Source of the DNA: Paramarasmius palmivorus
Taxonomy: Eukaryota > Basidiomycota > Agaricomycetes > Agaricales > Marasmiaceae
Assembly: GCA_037176845.1 (NCBI GenBank)
Contig: JAYKXP010000072.1
Location: 1-64,000 of the forward strand
Length of the DNA stretch: 64,000 nt
Reading direction: 5' to 3'
Shown: positions 36,093 to 49,177 of the stretch, piece after piece
How the letters are laid out: the number at the start of each line of letters is the position of its first letter
How positions within the stretch are numbered: the first letter of the stretch is position 1
Program-made: the position numbers and the translations under genes
The notes under the pieces: generated by a model
Database searches by the model: none
What the model was told of the DNA's origin: nothing
What the model saw: the letters and a program-made list of their open reading frames with translations, nothing else

Positions 36093-37728
36093 ATGAGCAC
36101 CCCCACTGACGTTCAGTATCCTAGGCGCATTATTGTTGACGATACCGACTCGAGGGTCCAATATATCGGTGATTGGGCACTTGACATAGGATCTTTTGAT
36201 AACTTAGGCACGTTCGGCCCTCCTTACAACCACACCCTTCACGGCACGAAGCAAGATGGTGCAAGTTTCCTTTTTGACTTCGAGGGTGCGTCGAGTGCTT
36301 CTTTTTTCTCGACAGGCTAATATTCAGAATGTCGCAGGAGAATTTATCCAGATCAGAGGAGCAAAGGACAACCGAAAGCTCCCCCCAGATCCTGAACTCT
36401 TTCCCCTCGAAAATGTGACCCTTCTTGCCAAGTGGTCATGTCAGGTGGATGGAGGCGCCATCACACGATATAGCTATTACAACGACACAAACTATATGAC
36501 CCATGCTGTTTTATGTGAACAAGGACACTTATCCCGACAAAAGCATACATTGAATCTCACCGTTATCATCGATGATCCCGACACACAGATGTTCTGGGTG
36601 GACGAGATCGAATATCAACCTTTTGATGGTGCCGATCTTCAGAACGAGGTTTTGAAGATTGATTCGAGCGATCCAAGTATTAGATATGACAACTCGAGTC
36701 GGGGCTGGTATACAGACGGAGGACTTGGCATCATGTTGAACTCGACTGGTTCGGCGGGATCGACCATGACAATTAGTTTCACCGGTATGCTTTCAATACA
36801 CGTGAACGATTGTGTAGCAGTTCTTTATCCCATCATAGGCACCCAGGTTGCACTGTATGGATTCAATGAAGGCTCAGAACACCACGAGAAGAGTAGTGCC
36901 CGGTATTACATTGACGACTCGATGGACACTGCATTCCAGACCCCAGAAAGTCGACTGGCTCCAAACGGGTTCAACACATCTGATTATTACAACCAGCTCC
37001 TCTTCACAACACCGAAACTTAAATACGGCTCTCACGAAATGGTCATCACGTTCACGGGAGTACGAACAGGCGCTGATTTCCCGCAGTGGCTGTCTATCGA
37101 TTACTTTTACGTCACCTCAGGAGAAAATGCGGCTCAATTAAACGGTACTGGAACCGGTGACAACAGTGCGGGAGATGGCACAGGCACAGGAGGTGAAGTT
37201 GCCAATGAAGATTCCGGGCGCTCAAGAACACCCGTCGGTCCTATTGTTGGTGGTGTGGTGGGTGGCGTTCTTGGGTTGATTCTCATCGTCGGGTCCATTT
37301 TATTGGTTCTAAAACGTCGGCATCGACGCAAAGCTGAACCTACATCTGACTATTATGGTCCGGGATCATTCAATTACGAGAACAGCCTTGCTTCTCCCGG
37401 GATCTCCTCTTTTGTACCCGTACATCCACCATCAACATCTACCCCCTCATTCACCTCAACACCTTATCAGCCTCACAGCCCGACATCTAATTCCCTCACG
37501 ATGTCTGGCTTTGGCGTCAGCTCTCCATCCACTCCATATTCACCTTCCGTTGGCTCTAGTACTGGGGCAAGCACCCTGATGCCAAATCAGAATTGGATGG
37601 ATATGAAAACTGCCCAGCGAAACGCAGTAGCAGGGATGGCAGTTGAGAGGCGGCATCAGGATAGCGGGATAAGGTATCCCCAGGGGCATACAGTGACGGA
37701 CATTCCACCGAATTATAGTGTTCAGTAA
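36093..37728 (+). CDS. Single-pass surface protein with Ser/Pro-rich tail
   Basis: Member of a mushroom-specific family of single-pass membrane proteins with an N-terminal beta-rich ectodomain. Exons 36093-36285, 36338-36784, 36839-37728 (509 aa). Seen: conserved opening [18 protein letters not shown], several N-glycosylation sites (for example NVT, NDT, NLT, NSS, NST), a Gly/Thr-rich stalk, a transmembrane segment with the [20 protein letters not shown] start (about 345-367) followed by KRRHRRK, and a Ser/Thr/Pro-rich cytoplasmic tail. No signal peptide precedes the ectodomain from this ATG, so an upstream exon may be missing or entry may use the membrane segment. Function unknown; sensing or adhesion is only a guess. 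Confidence 0.88.
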
Positions 37729-38228
37729 GAGCAGAGCAGAGCACAGGAAATTGGTTTATTCGATTTTTACATGCCTTCATTTTTTCTTGAATCGCAATTT
37801 GGGAACTTCTAAAGTCATTGAATGAACACTCCACGGCGTTGTTATCCCTTCTGTCGCCCATCGCCAGTCATACTGATCCTAAGACCTATTCCTACGATTA
37901 TCATCGTGGGTGCAATTCCCTTGCTCGACTCTATCAGACCTCGGTGCTAGGTGTTAGGAACTGTAGTGCGTACCACAATCAAGACCAACGAGTAATATAC
38001 TATTCCAATCAAAATCTCGGATTGGAACGCTACCGATAGAAGTAATGTGAAGGGGAATAAGACTCCTGATTCCACCCTATCATAACTAAACGTCAATGGA
38101 AATTAATTTCGAACAGTGATAACACACGTTACGGCAATCACGGTTCTGTACATATTCTGTACCTTCCTTCCTATAAAGGTCCTTGTCTGGATATTGATTT
38201 GAATTATTTTGCCAGCTGAATCTTCCGT
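37729..38228. other. Intergenic, convergent gene ends
   Basis: No gene recognised. Confidence 0.5.
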
Positions 38229-39205
38229 TCAGAATGGAGAATTTGGTCTTTTGGCCACATACCTATCAGAAAGGTCAAACCCACATGGAAGATCACATTG
38301 AAGAGGACAAAAGGCAGTGACTCGGAGGACTTGAACACCATAAAAAATGGTCTTGAAACATGCTCTGGAGCAGAGTGTATCGCTACGAGAGATACACCCC
38401 AAAAAGCTAATGCTGGACCACAGGAGGATTACTTGGTTTAGAGCCCCTATTGGGGTAAAAAAAAACTGAACGACAGACGAACCCTTGTCGACGACACACA
38501 TCATGATAGGTAGTATGATAATCTTGATTCGACGGTTCCAGATAATGTAACATCGCCAAATCTATGGTAAGACGGTTAACCGGAAGCTCTACACCAATCG
38601 AGAGCTACTCACTAGGATGGCGTCGGTCATTGCACTAGTACCATCAAGGTGAGTCACGGTCCTCCCAGTGGTAGATATCAAAAGTCTACGTGCGTACATT
38701 GCGAGTAAAGAAACAGCCGCTCCTACCATGCTATTCCTGCGAGTGAGTGAAGTAGAAACATAGAAAGAGATGTGTTTACTCACCCTAGATTCCAGATAGT
38801 ACGTCTCCTGATATCCAATGTATCATTTCTATTTTCTTGATCATCAAATAGTCGTTGAACTGCGGCCATGAAGATGGATGCTATGTTCACACCAAAGCTT
38901 GCTGTTACAAGGACAAAGAGAGACAGCATCGCCGCAAGATGAAGTTTGTATCGTTGTGGCTTTTGATTGACCAAAATCAGGATAGAGACGAAGGACAGAA
39001 TCAGGTAAACTCCTAAAGCGAACAATGTGCTTTCCCAGAACGGAGCAAGAGGTAATAGAGACGAACCATAGAGGAGGAATGAGACCTGCATGTTTTGATA
39101 TATGAACACAATACTGCTATGACTCGGATAAAGAACGCCTACCGCAACGATGGCCATGGGATTAGCCAATGACTGACCTAGCCCGTTCATCGATGAAGGA
39201 GGCAT
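38229..39205 (-). CDS. Fungal multi-pass membrane protein, 3' end uncertain
   Basis: Belongs to the large mushroom family of seven-helix membrane proteins of unknown function, also seen at 50.7-55.7 kb. Good exons: 39205-39143, 39085-38784, 38736-38613 and 38561-about 38485, all in phase. Seen: first helix around SFLLYGSSLLPLA, ALGVYLILSFVSILILV, LHLAAMLSLFVLVTASFGV, and the family signature IWRCYIIWNRRIKI followed by a helix. Past 38485 two frames compete: one continues hydrophobically (AFWGVSLVAIHS, PFVLFNVIFHVGLTFLI) but is not in phase with the preceding exon. The last helices seem lost or damaged, so this may be a truncated gene or a recent pseudogene. Confidence 0.65.
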
Positions 39206-40616
39206 GGGTTGTGCTGATCTCACCGAAAGCAATTTAATACTTAAGTGACTAGGTGAAGATCTGTTTGAGTGACGCGTATCAGATCACTGTAGATCGAAGC
39301 TGACAGTCGCTACTCAGCGCGTTGATCTCTGATTATTAAATCAGTGTCTCACTGATTTTACTTTACGGGGAACGTGTGATTATGCCATGGGGGCCTGACC
39401 AGCGGTCTCGACTCGCATGAGAGCCAAAGAACTTGATGAACTAGAAACGCATATAGTAGGGGGGAAAATCCTCACACGTCTTTCGTAAATCATACTCACT
39501 CTAAGCCCGTCTAATGATCAGCGTAGACAACATTACCTGGTAGCAATAACAAGGATCTTTGGAGCATCAGGCTTCCTCACACGAATCATGACCAAGCCCA
39601 ACGAGTCTCACGCTGTCTCTTTCAGGACTGCGAGGGGACATAAGTCATCAGGAATATTGCCCCAATATGACTTATCAGAATGGCATCTACGAGTGTGCCG
39701 ATATAGAGAAATAAGATGTTCTAGGACAGGATGCAGAAAAAGAGCTATCGTCGATATTTAATGATGGGTATAACGCGCCAGTTTTCTTTGACCGGGATAG
39801 GAATAGAGACGAGGAAGAGCACTACTATGTCTGTCATATCTAGGGATTTGATATTAAACCATAGAACAAAAATATCAACTTCATATAATATCAGTGTCGA
39901 TGAAGTGTGATAATGGAAGGCTTACTGCCTTGGCAGCTACAGGATTTGAGATATAATCGCTGAACTGGGATGCTGACAATTGAGACAAGATGGTGTCACA
40001 GTATTGTGACCGCATCCAGCGCATAATATGAGTGCTACCGCAAGGATATTTTGATCCCTGATGGTCGTTAGTTGGCGGTGATATAATGCGAAGATGGTGA
40101 TCGTTTGGAAACAGGGATGGTCGTGCACGCTGCTAGCATCCCGTCTGGGCCGTGCCTCTTGTGGCGACACGATGGATCCGAACTCCACTTGGCTCGGTTT
40201 TAGTACTTCCTGAGTCTTGTAGTCTTGCTATTGACTTACTGACCCGGTAGCTCTGCAGTTGGAGGACCCAAAGGTGCTTTGGTCGAGATCTACGCGTTGC
40301 TCGCTAGGCTTCTCGAGCGCCTCGGGTTCGAGTTGCCTAAAGGAATATGACATCGATTATCTCCAACATCAAGGGAAAAGAGGAGACCAGCGCCTGTTTT
40401 GAACGGAGGTCACAGCGAGGGTATAAACACGCGTCGGAGAATGATTGATGATTCATTGACCGAGTTTCAACGTTCATATATGCTACGCGCAGAGCTATGA
40501 ATCAAATTTGTAACGCTACTCGTACCCAACGATCCATTCAGAGCACGGAATGCCATCTTTCCCTGACTGTGAAGAGTCGGAAAAGTCTTCTCGACAAGGC
40601 CTTCATGTAAAAACTC
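39206..40616. other. Intergenic, no gene recognised
   Basis: AT-rich. Only short frames, none recognisable. It holds the promoter region of the multi-pass protein and the 3' flank of the F-box gene. Confidence 0.45.
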
Positions 40617-41718
40617 CTAGCCGTTCATTAAAATCAACACCCAATCTCGATTTTCAGCCACCATTTGATCCAAATTGAGCCACTCTTTTGGCTCCCGTTG
40701 AAATACTTCATCGCTCGTAATCAGGGCGATCGTCAATGGACTTCCATGTTGGACAGATCTTGAGGCTTTTCCGACGTTTTTGAGAATTGGGATCAGGTAG
40801 TAGTTTGTATCGGGGATGTAAAATGTCACTTCTCTGAGGCACCGAGCGTGCGCGAGGCTGATACACGCTATTTTCATCATCAATGAGTGTGGATGTAGAG
40901 AGACTGATATGCCACTCACGAATCAAGTCTTCTACGTTACTCTGGTACGCCCGATACCCATCCAGGCACTTGAAACTAACGTAGAGTGTCTCAATGGAGG
41001 GATATCCATATGGAGGTGATAGCGCTGCCGCATAAACGCTCGTTCTTGGGATATCCAAGAGAGATAAATGCTTCCAGGCAAGGATCGCGGAATTAGATTT
41101 CAACCAAAAAGCAAAAGTGTCTCCGGTTCCGTTAGTGAAACGCGAGATGCGAAGACGAAAATCCCGCAAGGTGGTTGGAAGAATAGCAGGGGAAGAAACA
41201 GTGAAATCTCGTGCGGTTCCGCAGGACAAGTCGACGGTTTCTAGGACGGGAAACATGCATATGAATGGAACGAGTTCGTTCAAATCGCCCTCTTGAACTT
41301 GTAGTCGTAGATACGAAATGGCGTCGAATGCGGAGGATATGATGTGAGAAGTGTGAATCGTGGGCTGGGACCTTTCGACGTTGATGACGAGGACATCCGG
41401 AGAAACGTGCTGTCGCAACAGACCAATTGTTCGACACACAGTTTGAACATGGTGTTCTGACTGAAAGAGGGGCGATGCAGAATGTTTCGTGATGGACAAC
41501 GTCTTGATACGTTTCCAAGGGATGGTACATCTTATGCTCGGTCGCATTATCTCCTCCAGTCGTCGTAGATGTCGGCTTTTTCGCTGCAGCTCAAGGCGAT
41601 TGAAGTAGAGGGTACGAGAAACCTCGAGCCAGGTCCAGCATACGAGGCTGCAAGGAACGAGGAGATATTTTCTATCGGTAAAGTTGAGGACCTGATAGAC
41701 CAGCTCAGGTGGTATCAT
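40617..41718 (-). CDS. F-box-like protein
   Basis: Two exons, 41718-40920 and 40867-40617 (349 aa). Seen: N-terminal F-box-like motif IPPELVYQVLNFTDRKYLLVP.CSLVCWTWLEVSR (2-37), then leucine-rich segments (VLETVDLSCGT, LRDFRLRI, WKHLSLLDI, YPSIETLYVSF). The intron GTGAGT..AAATAG at 40919-40868 is needed: read through, the frame degenerates; spliced, it continues as CISLAHARCLREVTFYIP and ends WVLILMNG. Likely a substrate receptor for an SCF ligase; unrelated in detail to the F-box gene at 24.5 kb. Confidence 0.85.
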
Positions 41719-42816
41719 CGCTCTAGAGTCTTCATCTTAGCAAGGAGAGGAGTTACAGGTGGTTTGGGAACGTACGTTGTGCTCAAAGTCGACCGCAAGG
41801 GATGGGGCAGAAAGGTGGAGCAACGTAGAGGCCCATGAGCCTAGCATATGGTTCGAATTCAAGAAGCGAAGAATACGTCAGGTGTTGTGAAGGATAAATG
41901 ACGTCTGTCACCGCCCAATCCGCGCGCCGTTTAGACGATTGGTTCCCTTGCTATCTAGGTCACATCTCGACTCGCATCTGTACAGTATACCGCAGCTCAC
42001 CTCGATTGGCTGATGTATTCCGTCACCAAGGTGCTAAGTATCAAGCTTCCAAGACGCGGAGAAGCTGGGAGCTCCGAATTCGGCACAACATGTGACAGCT
42101 TCCCACGCTGAATTAATTTCATTGACGACCACGAACTCGCTAATACTCCATTTCCAAATCTGAGGCACAGAGCCGTAGATCCGAAACCGCAAACTACCGA
42201 CCTTCGCCGCCCCAACACTCGTCAATTAGAGTTTCATCGCAGACTGGACGTTTCCGTACAACCATTTCCTTACACAGATGATCAACAGATGATCCATTTC
42301 ATTCACTTCGTCGCGCTCGTTCTAACTTGGTTAATTCGGATTCGATAGTCAAGCAGATGTTTGAATTCAAACTCACACTGGATGCATACTGTACATGCCA
42401 TTTTCGCGACGGGAGAGTATCGGAAGTCGTCGTGGCAGGCTAATTGTGGTTACACGCATGGACAGTGGACAACGGTGATTCAAAAAGCAACTTGAAGCCA
42501 GAGCAGTTGCTCCAGCAGATCAGGATGTGCAACTAGCGCTGGACCAGCTGCGAAAATTGATGTACATAAGACGAAGGGGCCTTACTATACGGGAGCAGAT
42601 CCGGTATTTTCGTCTCTAGAGGAAACGGTGTGGGAAAACTTGTGCGCTGTTTAGGTACAACATGGCTCTCGCGTGCAAAAAGGGCGTCTTGGATGCTGCA
42701 CCGGAACACTTAATTCATCTCTTTATCTGGACTCAGCTGCGCGTTGGGTCGATCAAGACTACAAAAACATGCAAGGAGCAACAATCCGCAGGGCACCGTG
42801 TAGAATTTGAGCACGT
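41719..42816. other. Intergenic, no gene recognised
   Basis: Separates the F-box start from the coiled-coil gene end. Nothing supported. Confidence 0.45.
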
Positions 42817-43806
42817 TCACGCATCACCAGAACCCGAATATGGTATACCCTCCACAAAACGCTCCAAGATCGGCAATTTGCCTTTTACTCCATCGATAAA
42901 CTTTACCCAGTCTTCCCGCGTCATAGCTCCTTCTAACAGCCTTAGCCGCTCCTCTTTCGCTTCGTTGTCCGCTATCCGACGATCTAATGCCCTGTTGACT
43001 TCCTTCGCTTCCTCCAACTCTCTATGAGCCGTTATCATCTCACGGTGGTGATTTTGCTCTGTTTCGTTCAACTGAGACCTCAAACGTGCATTCTCGGCCT
43101 TGGTGCGCTCCAATTCGTCGGATTTAGCTTCAAGTTCAGCTTGAGCTGCTTTGAAGAGGTTCATGAATTCTTCTTGGATCGTAATCACTCGTGAAAGACG
43201 GCGGGCTGATGTAGGGGATGGGTTTGCATTTGGGGTGAGAGGTGGTGTAATGGTAGGCGGCAATGGGTCGGGGTTGGTATGAGCAGAGATGGGCTTTGAA
43301 CGGTCATTTGAAAGGCTGAGTATATCGAGTCGATTTCAATAGTAGTTGGAGGTTAATACACGACGAACCTGGCTCTCATTCTCATTCTTCCGCGCCGCCG
43401 GCTCGCTTCCTGTGTCGCGTCGATTTCAGGTTCTGAATTGGAAGGCCTGTACAGTATACAGTCCAGTAAGAGGTATATCGATAGAAACTTGACATTGCGC
43501 TTACTGTTCCAAAGAGAGGTTTGATTTATTCCTTTTAGGCCTCGATACTGACGACTCTGGCATATCATCATCATCAATTGCCAGCGATCTTTTGTGACTT
43601 TGATTCAGTGGGGTCTGAGTCGGGATAGACGGATTCGACCTATAATGTCCGCGACGGGTATCTTTGGGAAGGATCCACCCAGAGTCGAAGTATTTGAAAA
43701 AGTCAGCTTTGTGGATTTCGTCCGAGTTGTCGATCTGCATCGAGGAACAAAGGAAGAGTGGAAGCCAACTGTGACACACTGATTGGTCACAGGGGAAACA
43801 TGACAT
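42817..43806 (-). CDS. Coiled-coil protein, copy 1
   Basis: Three exons: 43806-43505, 43446-43369, 43315-42817 (292 aa; ATG at 43740 is an alternative start). I do not recognise a family. The N-terminal half is polar and basic (SRRRGRMRMRAR), the middle Pro/Thr-rich (PPTITPPLTPNANPSPTSAR), followed by a long coiled coil (about 180-265; NLFKAAQAELEAKSDELER to RALDRRIADNEAKEERL) and a short tail. The organisation (Ser/Pro linker, then a coiled coil with EL.R.KAENA.L) matches the gene at 49178-49890. Each lies next to a bestrophin-like gene on the same strand. Confidence 0.75.
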
Positions 43807-43934
43807 CTATGTACAGTAACACATGTCTGCCTCATTGCCAGGGTCAAATTACCAAATTGGTAACCTTTGCCTTTACATATCATTGACTACATACAGCTGC
43901 CGCGCAATGTTAATCGCGATGGCCAAAAGAAAAC

Positions 43935-45660
43935 TCATGACCTCTTCGTTTTCGGTTCCTGACGTGTCCAGTTCTGTAGGAGAGTCCTCTTCATGCTCAT
44001 CATCCCCGGCGGAAGGCCTTCTTCGCCGTTAGTATATGCATCCAAACCAATTTCGATCAAAGTGGGAGCGTCACGAGTGTCTGCAGGTGTGAAAGGTTGG
44101 TTCTTTGATGACGTGACCAAGTCATGCGGCTCAGGACAGATATGAGCAGTGATCTGGTGGAGTTCGCGTTGGATGTTTGCGCAGAATCCGTCGAGATCTA
44201 AATCATTGGCATCATAGTCGAAGGGATTCTCGCTGCATTGCATCGGGTTAACTCTCAAATCGTTACAAGTCCATATTACTCACATCTCCCGTCCAATATC
44301 CAGGAAACCAAGGAACAAGAACGCGGCGAAGGCCGTAGCCGGGATTGTGAGATACCTCAAGTCGGTGTAGATTTGGAAGGGCAGGAAGAACAGATAAATC
44401 CTGGAACAGATCCACAATGAATGAAATAGTCATTTAGAATGCAAAAGGCCATAACTACCATATCGACATTCGCAAATGCACTTGATATGCGAACGGCAAA
44501 GGAGTATTTTTGATTCGGTCCAGGTTACTGAGCGTGTCTTGCATCATACTGAGGTTATTGATAAGTGCAGTTGCCACGGCAGGCTCAACCAGTTTGGTGC
44601 TGATAACGTAGCTTGCGTAACTGCATATATGTGTGAAACGAGGTGACCTGAAGCATAAGCGGTTCCGATGCTCACCTCTGCAAGTACAGGCTAATCTCGA
44701 ATGGAATGTTTGCTGTAGTATTGTTGCATCTCTGCTCCGCAACGTTCTCGCATTTTCCCGTGAGCAGCCTCCCAATCGTTTTGAAGAAGCGAATGAGCAA
44801 GTTCTCAGGAGGTATTCTGGCCGGTTTCAGCGCGGTGGGAAGTAATGAGTCCGGGTCAACCGTGAGAGGCTTGCTATCAGGTTTCTCAGGAGAGATTGGG
44901 TTAGCCACCAGTGTCGACGACCGAGAATGTATGGCGCCTCTGTTCTGCTCGTGGTTAGGCGCCCACAATGGTAACAGGTCGGACTCAGTCACAGACTCGG
45001 AGGTACCGGCGTGTTGCGGGAGAAATCTGACCAGCGGGAAGAGATCTTCGTAGTCGACACCTGATTCCCCACGAACGTAATGCTTTACTGACACTCCAAA
45101 AGCGTGAATGAGTGTTATCATGGTTCTCTTCTCGATGAGAGATTCCATGGTAGAGACCTTGCGCTGTCCTTTTTGATTTGGTCGTTTGTTAGGAATATGA
45201 ATCCAAATCTGCAAAATATTCTCAGTTATACTTCTGATCGGTGATGTGTGATCGATACGTACCATTTGTGCAAGGTTTCTGGAAAGAATTATGATCTAAC
45301 ATTGAATATCAGAGGGAGAAATTCTGGTAGACTGGTATTGGTGTTCATACAGAAGTCCACATTTTCGCCCCTTCCTGATACCTCTCATACGCTGAAGTTG
45401 TCCTAAAAGAAATGACCAAGCCGACGACTATACCCAGAACAGTGAGTAGACTATTCTTGAATGTCAAGACGGTGTTGGTCTTTTCAGATACCAATGTAAC
45501 CACTACGAAGTTTCTCAGTAAGTTTACCTCTGAGATGAACAAAAGGTACCTTACTAGTGGCCACAAGAGTGAAAAATAGGACCTCTATCCATATATCGTT
45601 GATGACTGATGCGACTAAGACGTTCTTGAACCCATGGCACAACCTTCTCGGCGAAAACAT
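43935..45660 (-). CDS. Bestrophin-like channel, copy 1
   Basis: Bestrophin/UPF0187-type membrane protein, a family of anion channels. Seven exons: 45660-45555, 45502-45351, 45295-45263, 45208-44676, 44620-44459, 44400-44284, 44232-43935 (466 aa). Seen: signature VGLVISFRTTSAYERYQEG with MW shortly after, an IWIH block, HAFGVSVKHYVRGESGVDYEDL, hydrophobic helices near FAYQVHLRMSIWIYLFFLP and TAFAAFLFLGFLDIG, and the conserved end motif ENPFDYDANDLDLDGFC. Exon structure is identical to copy 2 (33, 162 and 117 nt exons match exactly). The acidic cluster NDLDLD is where bestrophins bind Ca2+. Intact, so both copies are probably functional. Confidence 0.93.
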
Positions 45661-46479
45661 GACTTGAGCTGGGGAGATGAGGAAAGAGGAATTGCTGTCA
45701 CAGCCATGGATTTTGTAAGGCCTGCACCTGGGGCAGAAAGCGTGTGAATTCATGTCGCTGCGGAGTTGAAGCGGTAAGACCCCGAAAGCAACACATGTCC
45801 GGAAGCAGGCGTTTGCCGGGGGGGTCGTGTAGCTAGTGTTTATGCCTTTCTGAGTATCGAAGGTGCCACAGGTTGGGGTACACCTGTGCATCGGGTGGCA
45901 CTCATTCTATTGGAATGCCTGAAGAATGTTGTAGCCATGGAACTTTGTACTCGCTGCTCCCAAAAACTTGGGATAGTTTTGATGGAAATGCGGACTTCAT
46001 TGAATAGGTGGAGATTGATCGCCAAGTGCCATCAGTTCCCACTTCTCGATCGATACATGAGGTCTTCGTTCTTCTCCATCCCACCAAGGTGATCTAGATC
46101 GTAACCCTACACTTAATCTAGGAGGGTATGGTATCTTACGCACCTCGCGATTCACCATTCTTGGGATCAATATGGAATCACCTTCAACTATTTCACGAAG
46201 CTCTCTATAGCAGCGCCTTTGTAGCTTGGTTAGTGATTAATTCATGTAGCTTTCGGAGGTAATGCAAGAGGTCGCAGGTTCTCTTACGGCAGCAGCTTGG
46301 ATTTAATCGTTGCACCTGTTCTCCGTGGTGGTGGGACAGGGAGTGATTGTGACAGCGACCATGCTGTCAGTGCGACGTTTCAGCGATTGGCTCTGAAAAC
46401 AGCAATCTCCGATTTTGTTCTGATCTTGGACGGAATACAAAGGTACGTATCATAACTACAAGACTGCAATCGGTAACAC
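45661..46479. other. Intergenic between the bestrophin genes
   Basis: Promoter side of copy 1 and 3' flank of copy 2. Short frames only; no gene recognised. Confidence 0.5.
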
Positions 46480-48233
46480 TTAATCCTTCCTCGTTTCTGA
46501 ACCAACATATTTCCAGTTATGAAGCAAAGTCCTCCTCAAGCTCGACATGCCTGGTGAAATGTCGTCTCCCGCAATGTATGCCTCGAGCCCAGCTTTCATG
46601 ATATAGCTCGCATCACGGGAGTCTGCTGGCGCAAATGGTAAATTACTTGTTGAATCTACCAGAACATACGGCTCAGGGGAGATGTGTGCGGTGATTTGGT
46701 GTAGTTCGCGTCGGATACTGAGACAGAATCCATCGAGATCCAGGTCGTTAGCGTCGTAGTTGAAAGGATTCTCACTGAAAATACATCACATTAAAAATCA
46801 GTGGACGAGTCAATAATACGTACATCTCCTGTCCAATTTCCAAGAAGCCAAGGAACAAAAATGCGGCAAATGCAGAAGCTGGGATCGTCAAGAACCCAAG
46901 ATCGGTGTAGATCTGGAATGGCAGGAAGAAAAGATATATCCTGAAACGAACCTATACTGAGCTGGAGGCTCACGATGAATATACGAAGCTGAAACATACC
47001 ATATTGACATTCGCAGGTGTACTTGATACGCGAAAGGTAGCGGCGTTGTTTTGATGCGGTTGAGATTACTCAAGGTATCCTGCATCATTCCAAGGGTGTT
47101 GACTAGAGCAGTAGCTATGGCGGGCTGAGCAAGGCCGGCAGTAATGACGTGGTTTGTGTAACTGTAAGTGTAGCTGACGGGAGTTGCAAATGCCGAAGGC
47201 TTTATTACTCACCTTTGCAGATACAAGATTATTTCAAAGGGAATATTCGCCTCAGGCGTCACATTGCTTTGTTGTTGGCTCACATTCTCGTAATCATTCG
47301 TTGGTCCGGCGAACAATCTTCCGATCCTCTTGAACACGCGGATGATCATCATTTCAGGTGGGATGCTGGCAGGCTTCAACGTGGTAGGGAGAAGAGAGTC
47401 CTGATCCATTGCTGACGTTTCTTTGCTGTCAAAGGGGGTGACTGGCTCACCAATAGTGGAACTCGAGTCAGAAACTAGAGTTGATGACCGAGAATGTGCG
47501 ATGGAGGCCGTTCCTTCAGAAACCTCGGGGTTGCGTGACCACATTGGCAACAAGTCGGAGATGGTGTACGAGTTATTGGCATATCGTGGAAGGAAACAGA
47601 CGAGTGGGTATAAATCCTCGTAGTCGACACCAGACTCGCCACGAAGGTAGTGCTTCACAGAGACCGAGAAAGCTTCAACAAGCTTTACCATGGTTCTCTT
47701 CTCCACGATCGCTTCAATAACAGAAGTTTCGCGTTGTCCTTCCTTGTGTGATCGTTCATGGGGAACATGAATCCAGATCTGTAAAGCACCTTCATGCACA
47801 ATTACGGTAGATTTGCGTTTGGCACATACCATTTGCGCAATATTTCTGGAAAGCATTGCGATCTATACGCCAGCGTCAGAGCGAATGTGTAAAAAGGAAA
47901 ATCAGTTTGGGCATACTTACCGAATTCCACATCCTCGCGCCTTCTTGATACCTCTCATACGCAGAACTTGTTCTGAACGAGATGACTAAGCCAACAACGA
48001 GACCAAGAACAGTCAGTAGACTGCTCTTGAATGCCAGTTGCGTCTCAGTGTTCTCGGACACCAATACGACCACTATACGGGTATTTCAGTCAGTAGATCC
48101 ATCTCTTGGAAACATGAAAAACCGACTGACTAGTGGCGACCGAAGCAACAAACAGAACTCCTGGCCATATATCGCCAATGATTGTTGCGACCAGAAGTTT
48201 TCTGATCCCACGGACACGATGTGAATGGCCCAT
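46480..48233 (-). CDS. Bestrophin-like channel, copy 2
   Basis: Paralogue of the preceding gene. Seven exons: 48233-48131, 48072-47921, 47862-47830, 47778-47213, 47161-47000, 46940-46824, 46774-46480 (475 aa). Seen: VGLVISFRTSSAYERYQEG, IWIHVPHERS, EAFSVSVKHYLRGESGVDYEDLYP, AYQVHLRMSIWIYLFFLPFQ, FAAFLFLGFLEIGQEIENPF and NYDANDLDLDGFC. It differs from copy 1 mainly in the cytoplasmic linker (Ser-rich, SRSSTLVSDSSST) and the C-terminal tail. Same strand and order as copy 1, so the pair arose by tandem duplication that also took in the coiled-coil gene. Confidence 0.93.
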
Positions 48234-49177
48234 GTTTAAGGGGGAGCGAATAGCGAAGCGGTTGAAGGATGTTTGTAGGAGCCCGTTTGGGCTTAAATAT
48301 GAAGCAGGAAACTTGCCTAAGTGAGTTCATATGGTTCTGACCTTATAATCCATTAGCCGGCCCTTCTGAAAGAGGTTCTCGTGTGTGAGGGCGTCTTCAA
48401 TGACAACCCTAAAAAAACATGAAAAGGCCCATACCATAACGTCAGTGTTTCAGGTGATGCTATTCGCCGCTGAGTACGCCAGGGAAAATCCAGAGCAACA
48501 AGGACATGGAGCCAAGGAGGGCATTGATAGCCTACTGAAATCTCCGCCTGCTTGGGTTCTTGTACAGCAATCAATAGAGTACGGACGGAGCTATGAAGAA
48601 TACACTCGCCGGCGCCCATTTATTTGATACGCTGTGCTAAGAATCGATAGGGCACGCTAATCAAGGACGAGCAGGGATTTGTCAAAAAACACATATCCAA
48701 CACAAGGCTGCAAGGAGTGCATCGTATTCACAACAACGCAACTGGGAGTTCTCGCCACTTGGGCGTTGGCGTAGGTTGGCGTTCTCTTGTTTCATCTCGC
48801 AAATTACCGAGTCGATCATGCCCGTTCGGCAACTAGGCGACCCTTGCGGAGTCCCTTTCGGCGAGCTCCGTACAGAACGTGTTCTATGTAGTACATTCTG
48901 TCCGCCTAACGGCCAACACGCAAGTTAACGCAAACTTCAAGCTACTGATCACGAATGACTCACCAGGAATAGTGACAAACCTCCGCGGGGGAAGCTTTTC
49001 CATGGCATCCGTGAGTTCGAAATGTGAGATGAATCGCTTCAACCATGACGATTTTCTCTTGTCGTATGACATAAACACTTAGCGAAGGGAAGACAAAAAC
49101 GGAACAAGACAGTGAAGATGCAACTGAACACACCGAGACACACCCTCCGTTTACCAGGAAAGGTAAGCCTCCTCATT
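48234..49177. other. Intergenic, no gene recognised
   Basis: Upstream region of bestrophin copy 2. Nothing supported. Confidence 0.45.
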